64,000 nucleotides of DNA, from positions 1-64,000 of the forward strand of contig JAQWPL010000029.1 of NCBI GenBank assembly GCA_029245395.1, in the 5' to 3' direction. The notes beneath the pieces were generated by a model, which saw only the letters and a list, made by a program, of their open reading frames with translations, was not told the origin of the DNA and did no database searches. The DNA is from Gammaproteobacteria bacterium (lineage in GTDB: Bacteria > Pseudomonadota > Gammaproteobacteria > Pseudomonadales > Pseudohongiellaceae). Position 1 is the stretch's first letter; the number at the start of each line of letters is the position of its first letter. Shown in pieces: positions 24,041-33,116 of this stretch. A program made the translations under genes and the position numbers.

Positions 24041-25318
24041 ATGACTGACAGCGAATATCCAGCACCAGCAAAATCGATGCCTCGATCGTTTGCTGCGCTG
24101 GAATCCATTCCTTTTCGCTGGCTGGTTTCAAGTCTTGGTACATTCTTTCTCGCCATGCAAGGGCAGTTGGTAGTGCGCTCGTTGCTTACCTATGAGCTGA
24201 CTGAAAGTCCTTTTGCCCTAGCAATGGTCAACCTTGTTGTCGCCACACCAATGTCAATCGGATTGTTGTTTTCCGGGGCCATCATTGACCGCGTTGAACG
24301 GCGTAATCTGACTATTATCAGTCAAGCTATAGTCCTTGTTAATGAACTGGTCGTTTTTGTGCTGCTGGTCTCGGGCAAGCTTGAATATTGGCACTTGCTC
24401 GCTACAGCCTTTGTACTGGGTGTGAACTTCCCTTTCCTGATGCCCACCCGAACCGCCATGATCTATTCTCTGGTTGGAAGGGATAAGCTCGGCAATGCTA
24501 TGGCCTTGCAGGCCACTTCTCTGAATATCGCTCGAATAGTTGGCCCGGCTGGAATGGGTTTGCTCATTCCACTGGTATCCATGGCCGGCGCCTATTTGTT
24601 GTCCATCTTGCTCTATGGCTTTTCCATCTATGCCATGTTCATGCTGCCGAAATCCTATCCTGAGAACAAAACGAAGAAAGGATTTATGGAAGATGTCACC
24701 TATTCCTTTAAATATGTTGCTAACAACAGGGCCATTTTCCTGTGCCTGATTTTTGGTTTGCTACCGATGCTGCTCGCTCTACCAATTCTCAGCTTACTGG
24801 TGGTCTTTACCGAGTCCATCTGGAACGTGAGTGAAACAGCTCTTGGCATCATGATGGCTAGCGTAGGTGTTGGAGGGATTATTGGTTCACTGCTGGTCGC
24901 ACGACTGGGCGATACCATGAAGCGCGCACGCGTGATGATGTATGCAGCAATGATCTTCGCCATCATCCTGGCCGGTTTCAGCATGAGCCCCTATTACCTG
25001 CTGGCCCTTCCACTGCTTCTTTCAGCAAATATATTTGCCAACATGAGCCAGACGCTGAATCAAACACTGGTACAACTGTTGGCTGACAACGAAGTTCGTG
25101 GGCGCATGACGTCCCTGATGATGCTAAGCGTTGGCCTGACACCTCTCGGTGTTCTACCGGTAGCCTATTTCGCGGAAATTTACGGTATCGACATCACCAT
25201 GTTTATCGCCTGCATTCTGCTCGTTCTGGCTGTACTGGCCTTCATTATGCTTAGTCCAACCATGCGTCATCTTGATGAAGATCCCCGACTCAACGAAGTA
25301 CATGAACTGGGAAGCTGA
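24041..25318 (+). CDS. MFS transporter (EntS-like MFS_3 type)
   Basis: The 425-residue protein has about twelve hydrophobic helices. The loop between helices 2 and 3 reads SGAIIDRVERRNLTIISQAI, the MFS motif-A variant of this subfamily. The second half repeats it more weakly (GSLLVARLGDTMKRARVMMY). Proteins of this group export small molecules or siderophores; the substrate is not deducible. It is transcribed divergently from tRNA-Arg and followed 79 bases later by a second MFS gene of the same broad type, suggesting a functional pair. Confidence 0.85.
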   Translation: MTDSEYPAPAKSMPRSFAALESIPFRWLVSSLGTFFLAMQGQLVVRSLLTYELTESPFALAMVNLVVATPMSIGLLFSGAIIDRVERRNLTIISQAIVLVNELVVFVLLVSGKLEYWHLLATAFVLGVNFPFLMPTRTAMIYSLVGRDKLGNAMALQATSLNIARIVGPAGMGLLIPLVSMAGAYLLSILLYGFSIYAMFMLPKSYPENKTKKGFMEDVTYSFKYVANNRAIFLCLIFGLLPMLLALPILSLLVVFTESIWNVSETALGIMMASVGVGGIIGSLLVARLGDTMKRARVMMYAAMIFAIILAGFSMSPYYLLALPLLLSANIFANMSQTLNQTLVQLLADNEVRGRMTSLMMLSVGLTPLGVLPVAYFAEIYGIDITMFIACILLVLAVLAFIMLSPTMRHLDEDPRLNEVHELGS

Positions 25319-25397
25319 CTCTAACCCAGACAGCATTTTATATGGGCTATAATGCCTTCCCTTAATTCAACTCCCCGTACTAAAGGCTTACCAGGGA

Positions 25398-26999
25398 ATG
25401 TCTGAAACAGTTGCCCGCCCATCAATGTCGCCCTGGACGCCGCTTAAAAATAACCGGGTGTTTTTCTTTCTGTGGATAGCCACCCTGGTGTCAAATATTG
25501 GCACCTGGATGCATGATGTGGGTGCCGGCTACCTGGCAACCACGCTGACAGATTCGGCCTTCATCGTTGCCCTGATGCAAACAGCTTCGTCTCTGCCCGC
25601 TTTCTTTTTGTTGCTCCCCTCGGGTGCACTTGCAGACATTCTGGATCGGCGTCTGTACCTGCTCACCGCCAATCTCGGCATGGCTGTTGCAGCATGTTTG
25701 CTTGGCATTTTGACACTGACCGGAATAGTGACTATCTGGTCCTTGCTCCTGCTCACACTATGCATGGGCATCGGCACCGCCATGGTCATGCCAGCCTGGC
25801 AATCCATCATTCCCGAAGTGGTTTCCAGGACGGATTTATCCGGAGCCATCGCACTGAACACCATGGGCATGAACATTGCGCGGGTCCTTGGTGCACTTGT
25901 CGCTGGTGTAATTATTGCCACACTGGGGCCTGGCGCCGTCTTTGTTACTAATTCGGTTACTTTCACGTTAATCATCATTGTGCTTATACGCTGGAAACGT
26001 AAACCCCTCGAAACCCAGCTGCCTCCAGAGCCACTGGCCCCGGCAGTGCGCACCGGATTACGTTATGCCCGTCATTCTCCGGCTCTGCGGTTTTCGATTT
26101 ACAGAAGTGTTGGTTTTTATTTCTTTGCCAGTGTCATGTGGGCACTGTTTCCTTTGATCGCTCGCGTATTGCTCGGCGCGGATGAAATGCAATACGGCAT
26201 CCTGTTCGGCTTTATCAGTGTGGGCGCTATTATCAATGCCTTATTTATCCCCCGCTTGCGTGCGTGCTTTAATAGCGACCAGCTCATCACCGGTGCGTCG
26301 TTGGTGTTTGCCACAGGTATGATCATTACTGCCTTAACTCAGGTGTATGTGATTGCCCTGTTTACGCTCGCCCTGTGTGGTTCAGCCTGGATTACTGTTA
26401 TGACATGCGCCCAGACTGCCGCTCACACCGCTCTGCCTAACTGGGTGCGGTCCCGTGGGATTGGTGTGTTCCTAACATTTTTTATGGGCTCACTGGCACT
26501 TGGGCCTGCAGTCTGGGGTGGACTGGCGCAGCTGACCTCCATACCTACCGCGATGTATACCGCTTCAATCGGTCTGATCCTTGCGTCTTTCTATACCCGC
26601 CGCTGGCCAACCAGTGGCAACGAAGCTTTAGACCTGTCCCCTTCCGGGCACTGGAAAATTCCGGAGCCAGTTATAACTGTTGAGCCACAGCAGGGGCCAG
26701 TCATGATCTGCATCAGCTACCAGGTGCATGACGGAAACCAGACAGCTTTCCTGCAGGCCATGGAAAAACTGGGCAAATCAAGACGCCGGGACGGCGCCTG
26801 GGAATGGAATATCATGGAAGATATCACTGCGCCGGGAATGTTCCAGGAATTTTTTCTGGTAGCAACCTGGCTTGATCATTTGCGTCAGCATGAGAGAATC
26901 AGCAAACAGGACGCCATGATCCAGGATGAAATTCTCAGCTTACTTGAAGAAGGCTCTGAGCCAGACATTACTCACTTTATAAAAACGACCAGAGAGTAA
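25398..26999 (+). CDS. MFS transporter with C-terminal ABM-like domain (MFS_3)
   Basis: The 533-residue protein has twelve membrane helices in the first 410 residues, with motif A as SGALADILDRRLYLLTANLG (about 76-95) and WQSIIPEVVSRTDLSGAIAL, typical of MFS_3. After residue 430 a soluble tail (VMICISYQVHDGNQTAFLQA, DGAWEWNIMEDITAPGMFQE) has the ferredoxin-like pattern of antibiotic-biosynthesis monooxygenase-type domains. This tail recurs in the family, probably on the cytoplasmic face. An AGGGA site precedes ATG 25398. The next gene, 56 bases on, is a ThDP enzyme, so the transporter may carry its substrate or product. Confidence 0.88.
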   Translation: MSETVARPSMSPWTPLKNNRVFFFLWIATLVSNIGTWMHDVGAGYLATTLTDSAFIVALMQTASSLPAFFLLLPSGALADILDRRLYLLTANLGMAVAACLLGILTLTGIVTIWSLLLLTLCMGIGTAMVMPAWQSIIPEVVSRTDLSGAIALNTMGMNIARVLGALVAGVIIATLGPGAVFVTNSVTFTLIIIVLIRWKRKPLETQLPPEPLAPAVRTGLRYARHSPALRFSIYRSVGFYFFASVMWALFPLIARVLLGADEMQYGILFGFISVGAIINALFIPRLRACFNSDQLITGASLVFATGMIITALTQVYVIALFTLALCGSAWITVMTCAQTAAHTALPNWVRSRGIGVFLTFFMGSLALGPAVWGGLAQLTSIPTAMYTASIGLILASFYTRRWPTSGNEALDLSPSGHWKIPEPVITVEPQQGPVMICISYQVHDGNQTAFLQAMEKLGKSRRRDGAWEWNIMEDITAPGMFQEFFLVATWLDHLRQHERISKQDAMIQDEILSLLEEGSEPDITHFIKTTRE

Positions 27000-27055
27000 T
27001 AGCTGCCACCAAAACCCACACGCATCTGAATCAAATTACCCAGCAGGACAATTTT

Positions 27056-28774
27056 ATGAGCAAGAACCCCAAGCTGCATTCAGTGGCCGCCAATTTTTTA
27101 CAGTCACTCCTGGACCGGGGTATTGATCATGTCTTTGCCAATGCCGGTACTGATTTTGCGCCAATTATTGAAGGACTGGTTGAAGCCAAAAAGGCTGGCA
27201 TCAAAACCCCCGAGTTCATTACCGTACCTCATGAAAATGTGGCCATTACCATGGCCCATGGTTATTTCCTGGCCACGGGCAAACCCGCGGCTGTGATGGT
27301 GCACGTTACTGTCGGCACAGCCAATGCTCTGTGCGGGTTGATGAATGCTTCACGGGATAATGCGCCCATCCTTTTAATGGCAGGCAGAACACCAAGTACT
27401 GAAAAAGGCCACATCGGTTCGCGCAACGCCAGCATTCACTGGGGGCAAGACAGCTTTGATCAGGGCGGTGCTGTCAGGGAATATGTGAAATGGGATTACG
27501 AATTACGTCCCGGCCAGCCGCCGGAAGAAATTGTTGGTCGTGCTCTGGATATCGCCATGACCGAACCACGCGGCCCAGTCTATCTGTGCATGCCTCGCGA
27601 AGTTCTTGGTGACCTGACAGAATCAACACCGGCCGCACCTCGAAACCGTGAGTTAGGTGCCTCTATTTCTTCACCTTCAAGCAAGGGCATCAAACAGGCA
27701 GCGGACTATATCGCCGCCGCCGAATTCCCCATCATTATTACTTCCTGCTCAGGGCGTGACCCGGCCAATGTGGCCAAGCTGACCCGAATTGCCGAGTCTT
27801 ACGGTATCGGTGTGACAGCACCCGGCGAGCCAGGAGCCAGGGAATTAAATATTCCTTTACAACACCCCATGTTCCTGGGTATTCACCCCGATGAAGCCCT
27901 GGAAAAAGCGGATGTGATTGTCGCCCTGGATTGCGAAGTCCCCTGGTGGCCAAGTGCCGTCACGCCAGGTAAAGAAACAAAACTGATTCATATCGCCCCG
28001 GATCCTTTCTTTAGTAACTACCCCGTACGCGGTTATGAAATGGACCTCGCCATTAGTGGCTCAACCTCGATTGCCCTATGCAAACTGGAAGATGCTTTGG
28101 AAGAAGCATGCAAATCTGAAAGTGATAAACAGGAACAACGGCTCGCTGGATTACATGCCCTGGACAAGGAAAGAAAAGCAGGACTTGCTCAAGCCATGGA
28201 AGCGGCCGCCGGATCCTCTCCTGTGAACCCAGTCTGGGTAGCGCAATGTATTAACAAATTAAAAGATGACAATACGGTAGTGGTTAATGAGTTAGGTGTA
28301 CCGCTTCAGTTCCTTGATATGGATCAGCCGCGCAGTTACCTGTCCAGCTCGTTGGCAGGTGGACTGGGTTTTGGTCTCGGCGCTTCTCTTGGTGCCAAAA
28401 TGGGCGCACCGGAAAAAAATATCATTCTTGTTGTTGGCGATGGCTCCTATATGTTCGGCTGCCCTACCGCAGCTCATCACACAGCAAAACTACATGGTTT
28501 ACCGACCACGACTATAGTTATGAACAATGCCCGCTGGCATGCGGTGCATCGCTCAACCCTGGGTATGTATCCGGACGGCCTTGCCTCTCAGGAAGACATC
28601 ATGCCTCTGGTGTCGCTGGGTGACACACCCGAGTTCGACCAGATTATGGAAGCTTGCGGCGGTCATGGTGAAAAAGTGAATCATGCTGACCAGCTTGAAG
28701 AGGCATTAAAGCGGTGTCTGGACGCCAACAAAAAAGGCCAGGCTGCCCTTATAAATTTAGTTGCCGGGTTTTAA
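27056..28774 (+). CDS. Thiamine-diphosphate-dependent decarboxylase/acetolactate synthase-like enzyme
   Basis: The 572-residue protein has all three ThDP-enzyme domains. The N-terminal pyrimidine domain has the catalytic Glu in VPHENVAITMAHGY (near 60). The middle domain spans about 195-340. The C-terminal diphosphate domain has GDGSYMFGCPTAAHHTAKLH ending TIVMNN (about 461-490), the ThDP motif. No FAD-specific or regulatory-subunit signature of biosynthetic IlvB is obvious, and no ilvH/ilvN gene adjoins. A 2-keto-acid decarboxylase (benzoylformate/oxalyl-type) or a related lyase is more likely. AGGA precedes the ATG by eight bases. It overlaps or abuts the LysE-type gene downstream. Confidence 0.85.
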   Translation: MSKNPKLHSVAANFLQSLLDRGIDHVFANAGTDFAPIIEGLVEAKKAGIKTPEFITVPHENVAITMAHGYFLATGKPAAVMVHVTVGTANALCGLMNASRDNAPILLMAGRTPSTEKGHIGSRNASIHWGQDSFDQGGAVREYVKWDYELRPGQPPEEIVGRALDIAMTEPRGPVYLCMPREVLGDLTESTPAAPRNRELGASISSPSSKGIKQAADYIAAAEFPIIITSCSGRDPANVAKLTRIAESYGIGVTAPGEPGARELNIPLQHPMFLGIHPDEALEKADVIVALDCEVPWWPSAVTPGKETKLIHIAPDPFFSNYPVRGYEMDLAISGSTSIALCKLEDALEEACKSESDKQEQRLAGLHALDKERKAGLAQAMEAAAGSSPVNPVWVAQCINKLKDDNTVVVNELGVPLQFLDMDQPRSYLSSSLAGGLGFGLGASLGAKMGAPEKNIILVVGDGSYMFGCPTAAHHTAKLHGLPTTTIVMNNARWHAVHRSTLGMYPDGLASQEDIMPLVSLGDTPEFDQIMEACGGHGEKVNHADQLEEALKRCLDANKKGQAALINLVAGF

Positions 28775-28790
28775 GAGCTCTGAATATCAA

Positions 28791-29414
28791 TTGAGTCCTG
28801 AGCCCCTTATAACTTTCGCTATAGCTTCCACCTTACTTGCACTGGTGCCGGGACCGGACAATATATTTGTTCTAACTCAGTCTGCACTTTTTGGGAGAAA
28901 GTCCGGCATCTTCATTACCCTGGGTCTGTGTACCGGATTACTTGTCCACACCAGCGTCGTCGCGCTAGGCATTGCTGCACTATTTCTGGTAAGCCAGACA
29001 GCATTTACAGTTCTTAAACTGATCGGTGCCAGCTATCTACTTTATCTGGCCTGGAATGCATTTCTGGCCAAAGCGCGCAATATGAATGGGAACGCAATGA
29101 ACGTACCCGAGCTGGCCGCCCTCTACCAGCAGGGATTTATTTTGAATTTATCAAACCCCAAGATAGCCATATTCTTTCTGGCCTTCTTGCCCCAGTTTGC
29201 CAATCCAGAGGCTGGCAATTTGGCTGGTCAGCTTTTTCTCCTGGGAATAATTTTTCTGATCATTTCATTAATTGTGTTTATTTTGATCGCCAGTCTTGCC
29301 GGTTTAATTTCCCAATGGCTGAAAAGGTCTGCAAAAGCCCAATTGCTTCTTAACCGAATTGCCGGTCTTGTATTCATAAGTCTGGCATTGCGACTGGCGA
29401 CCGCATCTCGCTGA
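28791..29414 (+). CDS. LysE/RhtB-family amino-acid or metabolite exporter
   Basis: The frame is open from TTG 28761, but TTG 28791 gives the usual family start (SPEPLITFAIASTLLALVPG), so I prefer 28791, for 207 residues. The LysE signature VPGPDNIFVLTQSALFGRKS is followed by six hydrophobic segments and NLSNPKIAIFFLAFLPQF, the second conserved block. The family exports amino acids or related small acids from the cytoplasm. It follows the ThDP enzyme almost without a gap, so export of that enzyme's product is plausible. Confidence 0.85.
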   Translation: MSPEPLITFAIASTLLALVPGPDNIFVLTQSALFGRKSGIFITLGLCTGLLVHTSVVALGIAALFLVSQTAFTVLKLIGASYLLYLAWNAFLAKARNMNGNAMNVPELAALYQQGFILNLSNPKIAIFFLAFLPQFANPEAGNLAGQLFLLGIIFLIISLIVFILIASLAGLISQWLKRSAKAQLLLNRIAGLVFISLALRLATASR

Positions 29415-29677
29415 CACTTCAGGTTTATTCACTGCTCTAAACCAAATATTGTTCGGTTTAGAGAGTAATTCAGAGCGTTTTTTAGCTTTATTCAAAAAAT
29501 CAGCGATTTTGTGTCTCTGTACGAGGAGCAGGTAATTTTTCTGTTCGCATGTATAATGCCCGCCCAGCCACTATAATAGCCTGCCGCGCTGCATTTCTTC
29601 GGGGTAGTAAGCGCACTATTCGATCACTCTGATCGATACATAAGAAAGATAATTTATACAACAAACAAGGATCATTC

Positions 29678-29875
29678 ATGGCTAGTGCTAAACCAGCAAA
29701 ATCCAAACCAGTAAAAGAGCAGTCTGAGGAATTTTCAAGAATCAATATTGATGATCAGGTTGAAACCTTCCTGGCATCAGGCGGCAAAATTCAGGAGATT
29801 CCGCTAGGTGTCAGCGGCCAGGTAGCCACTTCAGGGCCTCGCCACATTACACTGGGCAAGCGTCACAGCGGCTAA
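29678..29875 (+). CDS. Small hydrophilic protein with a SutA-like FLxxGGKxxEI motif
   Basis: The 65-residue product starts at ATG 29678 (AAGGA seven bases before). A Lys/Ser/Pro-rich, probably disordered N-terminus is followed by RINIDDQVETFLASGGKIQE (about 22-41) and a basic end (GPRHITLGKRHSG). The segment resembles the C-terminal helix and FLSRGGKVQEI motif of the Pseudomonas RNA-polymerase-binding protein SutA, recalled from memory and not searched. An intrinsic terminator follows. A transcription-associated role is a hypothesis; the motif also occurs in other short proteins. Confidence 0.6.
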   Translation: MASAKPAKSKPVKEQSEEFSRINIDDQVETFLASGGKIQEIPLGVSGQVATSGPRHITLGKRHSG

Positions 29876-29956
29876 TCAAAGATAAGAAAAATAAAAACAT
29901 AAAAAGAACAACAAAATTCGAGACCCCGGTTTTTTTCAACCGGTTAGTATCAAATC

Positions 29957-29985
29957 AAGGCTCGCTGAACACGGGCCTTTTTATT
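29957..29985 (+). terminator. Intrinsic terminator after the small SutA-like gene
   Basis: AAGGCTCG-CTGAACA-CGGGCCTTTTTATT forms a stem with one G-U pair and a T-run. Another short inverted repeat (CCGGTT...AACCGG) lies just upstream. Confidence 0.65.
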
Positions 29986-30084
29986 GCCCGTTTATAAGGC
30001 ACTCAACTTATAATAATAAGATTCATCTGGCAAACCATTGTCCGGTTAAAATTTGACTTTCACCTTGTGTAGCATCTATTGATC

Positions 30085-30945
30085 ATGGAACACCGTAAAT
30101 TGGATTACGACTCTATCAAACACCAACTGTCCAAACGTGACAGTAATACCCATAAAGGAAATTATGGGCATGTCCTGGTTATTGGGGGCGACAAAGGTTT
30201 TGGCGGAGCTGCCCTGATGGCTGGGATGAGTGCCGCCCGCACTGGCGCCGGCCTCGTTTCTGTTGCCACCCACCCTGATCATTGCGCCGCCTTTCTTGCT
30301 CGCTGCCCAGAACTGATGGTTAAGGGTGTTGAGGACAGCGCAGACCTGGTCAGCTTGATGCCATCAGCCACAGTCGTCGTGCTGGGGCCAGGATTAGGAC
30401 AAAGTGACTGGTCACAGGTATGTCTTAAACTTGCTATAGGTAACCTGACTAGTAATAAAATTCCCCTGGTTCTGGATGCGGATGCGCTCAACCTGCTCAG
30501 CCAGGGAAGTGGTCGGGACGACCTGGACAAGCTCGACGAAATCGTTCTCACTCCCCATCCAGGTGAAGCCGCCAGACTGCTTGGCTGCACAACCGAAGAG
30601 GTGCAGGCTGATCGTGCATCGGCTGTTGCCCGACTCCAGGAAATATTTGGCGGTGTTGTTATCCTGAAAGGAGCCGGCACCCTGATTTGTTACAGCCAGG
30701 GCGAGCGACAGCAGATAGACCAGTGCAGGCATGGTAATCCAGGTATGGCATCCGGAGGCATGGGTGATGTCCTCAGTGGTGTTTTAGGTGGCCTACTGGC
30801 CCAGGGCTTTTCACTTTCTGAAAGCTGCCGACTGGGGGTGTGCATTCACAGTCATGCCGCAGACTTGCAGGCTAAAGCCAAGGGTGAAAGAGGACTGCTT
30901 GCCACGGATTTACTGGATTCGATACGCGCGCTGGTCAATCCCTGA
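30085..30945 (+). CDS. nnrD: ADP-dependent NAD(P)H-hydrate dehydratase
   Basis: ATG 30085 is preferred over TTG 30079; the product has 286 residues. It is the ribokinase-like dehydratase domain alone: GNYGHVLVIGGDKGFGGAAL near 28, LDADALNLL near 130, LTPHPGEAARLLGC near 155 and the ADP/catalytic GNPGMASGGMGDVLSG near 216. It repairs hydrated NAD(P)H. In E. coli the NnrE epimerase is fused in front; here that half is absent and must be elsewhere. It starts the conserved repair/cell-wall gene run and is followed four bases later by tsaE. Confidence 0.92.
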   Translation: MEHRKLDYDSIKHQLSKRDSNTHKGNYGHVLVIGGDKGFGGAALMAGMSAARTGAGLVSVATHPDHCAAFLARCPELMVKGVEDSADLVSLMPSATVVVLGPGLGQSDWSQVCLKLAIGNLTSNKIPLVLDADALNLLSQGSGRDDLDKLDEIVLTPHPGEAARLLGCTTEEVQADRASAVARLQEIFGGVVILKGAGTLICYSQGERQQIDQCRHGNPGMASGGMGDVLSGVLGGLLAQGFSLSESCRLGVCIHSHAADLQAKAKGERGLLATDLLDSIRALVNP

Positions 30946-30949
30946 TTCC

Positions 30950-31402
30950 ATGAACCAATCCATATATCTTCCCGATGAAGCCGCTACTGTAGCTTTTGGC
31001 AAAACGCTTGCCAATGCCCTTCATGGTCGCGGCCTGCTAACCCTTAGCGGCAACCTTGGTACCGGAAAAACCACATTGAGCAGGGGCTTGGTTCAGTCAT
31101 ACGGCCACAAAGGCGCCGTTAAAAGCCCCACCTATACCCTGGTGGAACCCTATGAAATAGGCGATATCAGCATCTATCATTTCGATTTATACCGCCTGGA
31201 GGATCCAGAGGAACTGGAGTTTATCGGGCTCTGGGATTATCTCGAACAGGATGCACTTATCATTGTTGAATGGCCTGAGCGAGCTGGTGAAGTGCTACCC
31301 CCCGCAGATATAGCAATCGAATTATCAATCAAGGACGCTGGCAGAATGCTAACTATAAACAGTGGCAGTGATCGGGGGCAGCAAATACTCGCCGCTTTGT
31401 AG
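30950..31402 (+). CDS. tsaE: tRNA threonylcarbamoyladenosine biosynthesis ATPase
   Basis: The open frame extends upstream into nnrD, but ATG 30950 gives the standard 150-residue protein. Walker A is GNLGTGKTTLSRGL near 33. Also present are KSPTYTLVEPY near 61, the Walker B-like YHFDLYRLEDPEELEFIGLW and VEWPERA. TsaE works with TsaB and TsaD to make t6A37 on ANN-decoding tRNAs. The close spacing to nnrD matches the usual gammaproteobacterial order. Confidence 0.93.
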   Translation: MNQSIYLPDEAATVAFGKTLANALHGRGLLTLSGNLGTGKTTLSRGLVQSYGHKGAVKSPTYTLVEPYEIGDISIYHFDLYRLEDPEELEFIGLWDYLEQDALIIVEWPERAGEVLPPADIAIELSIKDAGRMLTINSGSDRGQQILAAL

Positions 31403-31588
31403 TTACAGCTCTTGCCTATTCTCTGATCCTCAAAAATCTGGCGAACGCAGTTTGCCCAATAAAGTAATAATTTTGGTAGCGTTATCGCTACAGATTCTCT
31501 CCTGATTTTTCTAGAAATTTTGTAGATATTCGCTCTAAATATATGTAATATATCAGGTTTATATATGTTCAACTAGACAAATAAGCGA

Positions 31589-33088
31589 ATGAACTCCCGT
31601 TTCAGGATACCTGCAGCTATAATTTGCTTGATACTCGCTCAAGGTGCGAATGCTGCTGTCGTTGAAAATGTCCGTAGTTACAGGGCCCCGGACTATACTC
31701 GCTTCGTCTTTGATCTGTCTGAAACAGTAGATCACCAGGTTTTCAGCCTTGATAACCCCGACCGCATCGTTCTCGATCTTACAGATATTGACCTGAATGC
31801 AGATTTTTCCGGTTTGGATATTGAAGGTACACCGATTGCTAAAATTCGCAGCGCGCCGCGTAATGGTAACGATTACCGGATAGTTTTCGACCTCAACAAT
31901 AAAGCCCAACCCCGCTCCTTCCTGCTTGACCCCAACGAGCAATACGGCAACCGCCTGGTCATCGACTTCTATGATCAATCAGGTAATACCGGTGCGCGCG
32001 TTGTGCGTCGATCCAGTGAAGAAATCGACAATATAAAACGCGATATCGTGGTCGCCATTTCTGCTGGTCATGGCGGAGAAGACCCTGGCGCGGTTGGCGT
32101 TAACAGACTGCAGGAAAAACGCGTCACCCTGGCCATTGCCCGGGAAATTGAAAAACAATTAAACCAGTTACCCGGTTACAAGGGGGTTATGGTCCGCAAC
32201 GGTGATTACGGCATGACATTGCGCGAAAGAACCCGTATCGCCCACAACAACAATGCTGATTTTTTCATCGCCATCCATGCCGACTCCTATAAAACCAGTG
32301 CCGCCTGGGGAACCACTATTTATGCTTTGTCCCAGCGTGGGGCAACCAGTGAGCAAGCACGCCTGCTGGCTGAAAAAGAAAATTCGGCAGATCTTATCGG
32401 TGGCGTCGGCAAAGTCAGCCTGGATGACAAGGATGAAGTCCTGCGCAGCGTTTTGTTGGATCTAAGTATGACAGCAAGTATTGGCGCTAGCCTGGAAGCC
32501 GGCGAAAAAATTATTTCAGCCCTGGGTAATGTCACGCGTATGCGCCGGACCACTGTGGAGCAAGCCAATTTCGTCGTCCTACGCAGTGCAGATATCCCTT
32601 CCCTGCTGGTCGAGTCTGGCTATATCACCAACTCCACTGACGCGCGCAACCTGGATTCCAGAACCTGGCGAGCGCAATTTTCAGCCGCCATCGTCAACGG
32701 CATCACCTCATGGTTTTACGATACACCCCCTCGCGGTACCTATATTGCCTGGCACAAGGATAATGGTGGCGGCCCTGCCAGTTACACAGTCAGCCGTGGT
32801 GACACACTGTCTGAAATTGCTGATCGCTTTAACGTGTCACTGGATAATCTGAAGCTGACCAATAATTTAAATTCCAGCCGCATCCGCGTCGGTCAAGAAC
32901 TGGCTATCCCCAACGGTCTGGTCAGTTCATTAGCCATCAGCTTTCTTGAACACACCATTGCCCGCGGCGAAACTCTCTCGGAAATCGCTGCAGACTATTC
33001 CATCCCCATGGATAGAATTCGCGAAACCAACCAACTAAATAGTGATAACATTCGGATAGGTCAGGTTATTAAAATTCCTTCGTCATAA
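31589..33088 (+). CDS. N-acetylmuramoyl-L-alanine amidase with AMIN and two LysM domains
   Basis: The 499-residue exported enzyme (AmiB/AmiC type) has a signal peptide to about Ala 23, then an AMIN domain (25-130; [20 protein letters not shown]). The Amidase_3 catalytic domain (about 152-370) has zinc/catalytic residues in [27 protein letters not shown] and [10 protein letters not shown]. Two LysM domains follow near 396 and 454 ([19 protein letters not shown] and [19 protein letters not shown]). It splits septal peptidoglycan during division. E. coli AmiB lacks LysM, so this form resembles pseudomonad AmiB. It precedes mutL by 28 bases, as in related genomes. Confidence 0.92.
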   Translation: MNSRFRIPAAIICLILAQGANAAVVENVRSYRAPDYTRFVFDLSETVDHQVFSLDNPDRIVLDLTDIDLNADFSGLDIEGTPIAKIRSAPRNGNDYRIVFDLNNKAQPRSFLLDPNEQYGNRLVIDFYDQSGNTGARVVRRSSEEIDNIKRDIVVAISAGHGGEDPGAVGVNRLQEKRVTLAIAREIEKQLNQLPGYKGVMVRNGDYGMTLRERTRIAHNNNADFFIAIHADSYKTSAAWGTTIYALSQRGATSEQARLLAEKENSADLIGGVGKVSLDDKDEVLRSVLLDLSMTASIGASLEAGEKIISALGNVTRMRRTTVEQANFVVLRSADIPSLLVESGYITNSTDARNLDSRTWRAQFSAAIVNGITSWFYDTPPRGTYIAWHKDNGGGPASYTVSRGDTLSEIADRFNVSLDNLKLTNNLNSSRIRVGQELAIPNGLVSSLAISFLEHTIARGETLSEIAADYSIPMDRIRETNQLNSDNIRIGQVIKIPSS

Positions 33089-33116
33089 CAGCAACACGAA
33101 CCCGAATAGTTTTCAC

